From: an uncultured Verrucomicrobiota bacterium
GTDB taxonomy: Bacteria > Verrucomicrobiota > Kiritimatiellia > Kiritimatiellales > Tichowtungiaceae
Length of the DNA: 64,000 nt
Reading direction: 5' to 3'
Assembly (NCBI GenBank): GCA_903826865.1
Contig: CAIKGD010000037.1
Location: forward strand, 1 to 64,000
The notes beneath the pieces were generated by a model that was not told the DNA's origin, did no database searches, and saw nothing but the letters and a program-made list of their open reading frames with translations. Positions 61,956 through 64,000 of the stretch are shown here, in pieces; position 1 is the stretch's first letter; each line of letters begins with the position of its first letter. A program made the translations under genes and the position numbers.

Positions 61956-62211
61956 AACAAATTCTCCTCTACTTTACAGGCGGGGGCACAGAAGGTTAAG
62001 AATACTGTGCTAATAAACTGAGGAGGACGTATCAGGGAGCGATGAGGTTAAAATTTTATTACGCTTGAGAATTTTTTATTAAAAAAACCACTTGACACGA
62101 ATTTTTTATTACAGAGTTTTTTTTCATGGTTCTATTGAACTGACGATATAAATTATTGATTTTATAAGTCATTTATTATAAATACGATGTATAAATTTAA
62201 GGCAGAAAATA

Positions 62212-62505
62212 ATGGTAATAATTAAAGTAACAGACGGGATTCCGGTGCGGCTGCATGGCACAAAGAAACGTGGTAAATCCGCGGTCAAGTTTTTCCACAA
62301 ATGCTGTGACTGCGGGCTTCGGCATGACGTAACCATAAAACATGACGGGAAGAGCCCCCATGTGGACATTACATTCACCAGAATAAAAGCCGTCGTAAAA
62401 GAAGAGAAAGTCATTCAACCGCGAACTATTCGCAGTGCTTCGCAACCGGCAAAGCCGATTAAAAAATCCAAAGGCTCGCGAAAACAGAAAAAATCAGGAT
62501 TCTGA
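62212..62505 (+). CDS. Small Cys/His-rich basic protein
   Basis: The 97-residue protein has KFFHKCCDCGLRHDVTI, a CCxCGxxH cluster that could bind zinc, flanked by short beta strands, and a lysine-rich C-terminus (KPIKKSKGSRKQKKSG). This pattern is seen in small phage or plasmid proteins that touch nucleic acid. AAGGCAG precedes the ATG weakly. I do not recognise a family with function. Confidence 0.6.
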   Translation: MVIIKVTDGIPVRLHGTKKRGKSAVKFFHKCCDCGLRHDVTIKHDGKSPHVDITFTRIKAVVKEEKVIQPRTIRSASQPAKPIKKSKGSRKQKKSGF

Positions 62506-62545
62506 CGGCCTGGCTCGTTGCCAAATAAGACATTTGATGACCGCC

Positions 62546-63772
62546 TCATATCCCAATCTGTATGTCGCAGAGCCAGTTTTCAATCACTTGCTGGGTTTCT
62601 TCTTTGACCGGTTTGTTGAATGAGGCTTTCAATTGGCTGATGATCCATTCTCCGCCTGCTCCCTGCACAATTGAGATGGTGGCGCGTTCGGGGGCGGTGA
62701 CTTTGTAGATGTAGGTGTGTCCTGCGCGTACCCCTTCAGTGAATCCACCGACGCAGTTGTGCTGTGCAAGGCCTTCATCCCGCAACGCTTCTCCACTCCG
62801 CAATGGAATTATGGTGTCCGTTCCCTCAAGCGGCGGTGCCGGCAGCGGGCCGAGTTGTTTTCCGCTCCGGTGATCCGTGTAGGCGCGCATGATTTCTTCA
62901 TGCCGCGCATCCAGCTCTTCCAGAGTCCAGATCACCGGCAGGGGCCGTCCAGGGTAAATGTGGTGGTGCTGATTGGCCATTTCGTAAAACAGATTGGCGG
63001 CTGACGCATGGAAATTATTCCGGACATCCGCGCTGACTTCTTCGAGCAGTTGTGGAGTGACCGCGCACAGCTGATTGTCGGGAACCGACACCAGTTTCAG
63101 AGCGCCGATATTGATCTTTTTGAGGTGGATCAGTTTTTTTATGCGCTCCTCTGACCGAACGCATTCCTGCAGGATCGTAAATTGTACGGGTGAGACCGAG
63201 GCTGGCGGGATTTTTCGAAGCAGTTTAACCATGCTTTTAGTATCCGGCAGGCCGAGCAGTTTGAGCAGGTCGGCCTGCGGCATTCCTGTCAGATTCTCCA
63301 TCATCAGCTCTTTGCGAAAGATGCGGGTCATGGTTTGTTTGTCGTTGGCGAGGTAATAGGCCAGTACCGGGTTGGACTTGAGCAGGTCGTAAAACCGCCG
63401 CTTGAACGAGAGCAGAATAAGCAGGTTCCACTGGTGGCTTTGAAACGGAGCCAATGCGATGGCGTACGGGAACGGCATGGTTTGCCGGAGCAGATCGTAG
63501 GCTTCTTTTTTTGTCATTTCTTTTTTTGGCGAGGGCAAGTTGAGCCCGAGCTCCAGTTGAGAGGATGGCTTTTTCTCCTTCAGTTTGTGCAGGGGATAGT
63601 CAATCAGTCGGAACTCGGGATAAAATCGGTTCCAGCATCCGAAATTATCGCGGGCTTCAGCACGCGGACGGGGCCAGACGGTGATTTCATAAATTGACGT
63701 CCCGTTGCGGTAGATAGAAAGGCGCGGGCCGGTGAAAAGGAAAGCGAGATTCAACTGACGTTTTTTCGGCAT
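62546..63772 (-). CDS. PcfJ-like protein
   Basis: The 408-residue protein ends with the PcfJ pattern: LRDEGLAQHNCVGGFTEGVRAGHTYIYKV, then PERATISIVQGAGGEWIISQLKASFNKPVKEETQQVIENWL. PcfJ was first noted on the conjugative plasmid pCF10 and is common on mobile elements; its function is not settled. The N-terminal ~250 residues are helical and unassigned. The neighbourhood (Fic, small Cys-rich protein, palindromes) supports an accessory region. Confidence 0.75.
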   Translation of the reverse strand: MPKKRQLNLAFLFTGPRLSIYRNGTSIYEITVWPRPRAEARDNFGCWNRFYPEFRLIDYPLHKLKEKKPSSQLELGLNLPSPKKEMTKKEAYDLLRQTMPFPYAIALAPFQSHQWNLLILLSFKRRFYDLLKSNPVLAYYLANDKQTMTRIFRKELMMENLTGMPQADLLKLLGLPDTKSMVKLLRKIPPASVSPVQFTILQECVRSEERIKKLIHLKKINIGALKLVSVPDNQLCAVTPQLLEEVSADVRNNFHASAANLFYEMANQHHHIYPGRPLPVIWTLEELDARHEEIMRAYTDHRSGKQLGPLPAPPLEGTDTIIPLRSGEALRDEGLAQHNCVGGFTEGVRAGHTYIYKVTAPERATISIVQGAGGEWIISQLKASFNKPVKEETQQVIENWLCDIQIGI

Positions 63773-63827
63773 CTGCCGCTGATTTTATTCCGATCAGGCT
63801 CCAATTCCAGTCGGCGGATTTGGAATT

Positions 63828-63842
63828 CAGGTGTATCACCTG
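63828..63842. promoter_or_regulatory. Perfect palindrome CAGGTGTATCACCTG
   Basis: A 6-base-arm palindrome lies between the divergent PcfJ-like gene and the gene starting at 63990; the half GTATCACCTG recurs near 63915. A candidate operator. Confidence 0.45.
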
Positions 63843-63949
63843 ATGTTGTGGATTTACTTTTAACCCGCCACAAAATAGAGCGCATGAGCCGATAGCATCA
63901 AATGATAGTATCACCTGCGCCGGTTCATATTGTCGCTGCATTGACTTTG

Positions 63950-63977
63950 CACGCAAAATGTGTTGCACTATTTATGT
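63950..63977 (+). promoter_or_regulatory. Candidate promoter for the right-edge gene
   Basis: TTGCAC and TATTTA stand 16 bases apart just before GGAGG, in the correct orientation for the gene beginning at 63990. Confidence 0.4.
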
Positions 63978-63989
63978 GCGGAGGTTGAT

Positions 63990-64000
63990 ATGACAAAAAA
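63990..64000 (+). CDS. Start of a gene cut by the window edge
   Basis: ATGACAAAAAA, preceded by a strong ribosome binding site (CGGAGG, 6 bases before). Only M-T-K can be read, so nothing can be said of its function. Confidence 0.45.

Larger units (their letters stand above)
61204..62116. repeat. Gene-free repeat/palindrome element
   Basis: About 0.9 kb between the fic gene and the small Cys-rich gene holds no supported gene but nested repeats. AT-rich ~70-bp direct repeats mark its ends (about 61204-61275 and 62044-62115), each with three AATTTTTnATTA words. Inside are two copies of a GTGGAC...GTCCACGCT to CGACTGTCG unit (61404-61476 and 61483-61533). Two ~103-bp units follow (61601-61703 and 61854-61955). 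Three perfect palindromes of 16, 18 and 20 bp are present. Confidence 0.7.

Noticed and set aside
1-64000. CRISPR array
   Set aside because: No series of equal repeats with regular unique spacers was found; the repeats present are palindromic, few and irregularly spaced.

Overview
The window reads as chromosome of a Gram-negative, probably anaerobic or fermentative bacterium. Lipoproteins, an OprD-like porin and a DUF481 protein imply an outer membrane; a ferredoxin-type protein, a flavoredoxin-like flavin reductase and a COG1453-type aldo/keto reductase fit a low-oxygen lifestyle. Gene style and the very abundant short palindromic repeats recall the PVC group (Kiritimatiellota/Verrucomicrobiota), but there is no rRNA or other phylogenetic marker to prove it. 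Most of the window is GC-rich and densely coded. The first ~1.6 kb, about 22.8-24.0 kb and about 60.9-62.2 kb are visibly more AT-rich.

Layout. 1-1.6 kb: an IstB (IS21 helper ATPase) tail and a FecR-TPR gene that stops abruptly at ~1590, where a GC-rich GH94-type gene fragment begins; this is a recombination scar or an assembly junction. 2.3-9.3 kb: tRNA-Leu(TAA), ferredoxin and cupin, glutamine amidotransferase, DUF4432 epimerase-like protein, a phosphatase plus MGDG-synthase-like glycosyltransferase pair, an EamA exporter, and a divergent pair of ribbon-helix-helix genes around an 18-bp perfect palindrome, with a coupled 37-residue membrane peptide. 9.3-15 kb: YifB/ComM ATPase, UvrD-type helicase, BrkB-like membrane protein, separated by hairpin-rich intergenic DNA. 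14.9-18.9 kb: a small conserved gene between matching repeats, then a minus-strand operon for phosphatidylethanolamine synthesis (DUF2062, psd, pssA, DUF3047, VC0807-like). 20-24.5 kb: leuS with a palindromic element inside its reading frame, and a DUF433/PIN-like toxin-antitoxin pair. 24.7-36 kb: esterase, glycogen debranching enzyme, RlmD-type rRNA methyltransferase, flavin reductase, TauE exporter, DUF481 protein, metG (again with an in-frame palindromic element), SixA-like phosphatase, TrmJ. 36-49.7 kb: sugar-nucleotide and envelope genes (HAD-UbiA fusion, nucleotidyltransferase, double esterase, plant-like UDP-sugar pyrophosphorylase, large lipoprotein, PpnP, porin, aldo/keto reductase, AEC carrier). 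50-59.4 kb: housekeeping genes: tRNA-Ser(GGA), parA (no parB beside it), rsmE, dnaJ-grpE, a SpoIIE/STAS partner-switch pair, rsmI, maf, UDP-xylose synthase-like gene, hisD. 59.4-64 kb: accessory DNA with a Fic protein, a 1.2-kb gene-free stretch of palindromes and direct repeats, a small Cys-rich protein and a PcfJ-like protein.

The two strongest non-gene signals are: (1) the 61.2-62.1 kb gene-free element, in which two ~103-bp direct repeats keep a perfect palindrome through a compensatory base-pair change, the block being bracketed by AT-rich ~70-bp repeats; and (2) a genome-style family of composite palindromes, often two or more hairpins with mutually complementary loops, found between genes and also read through in frame inside leuS and metG.
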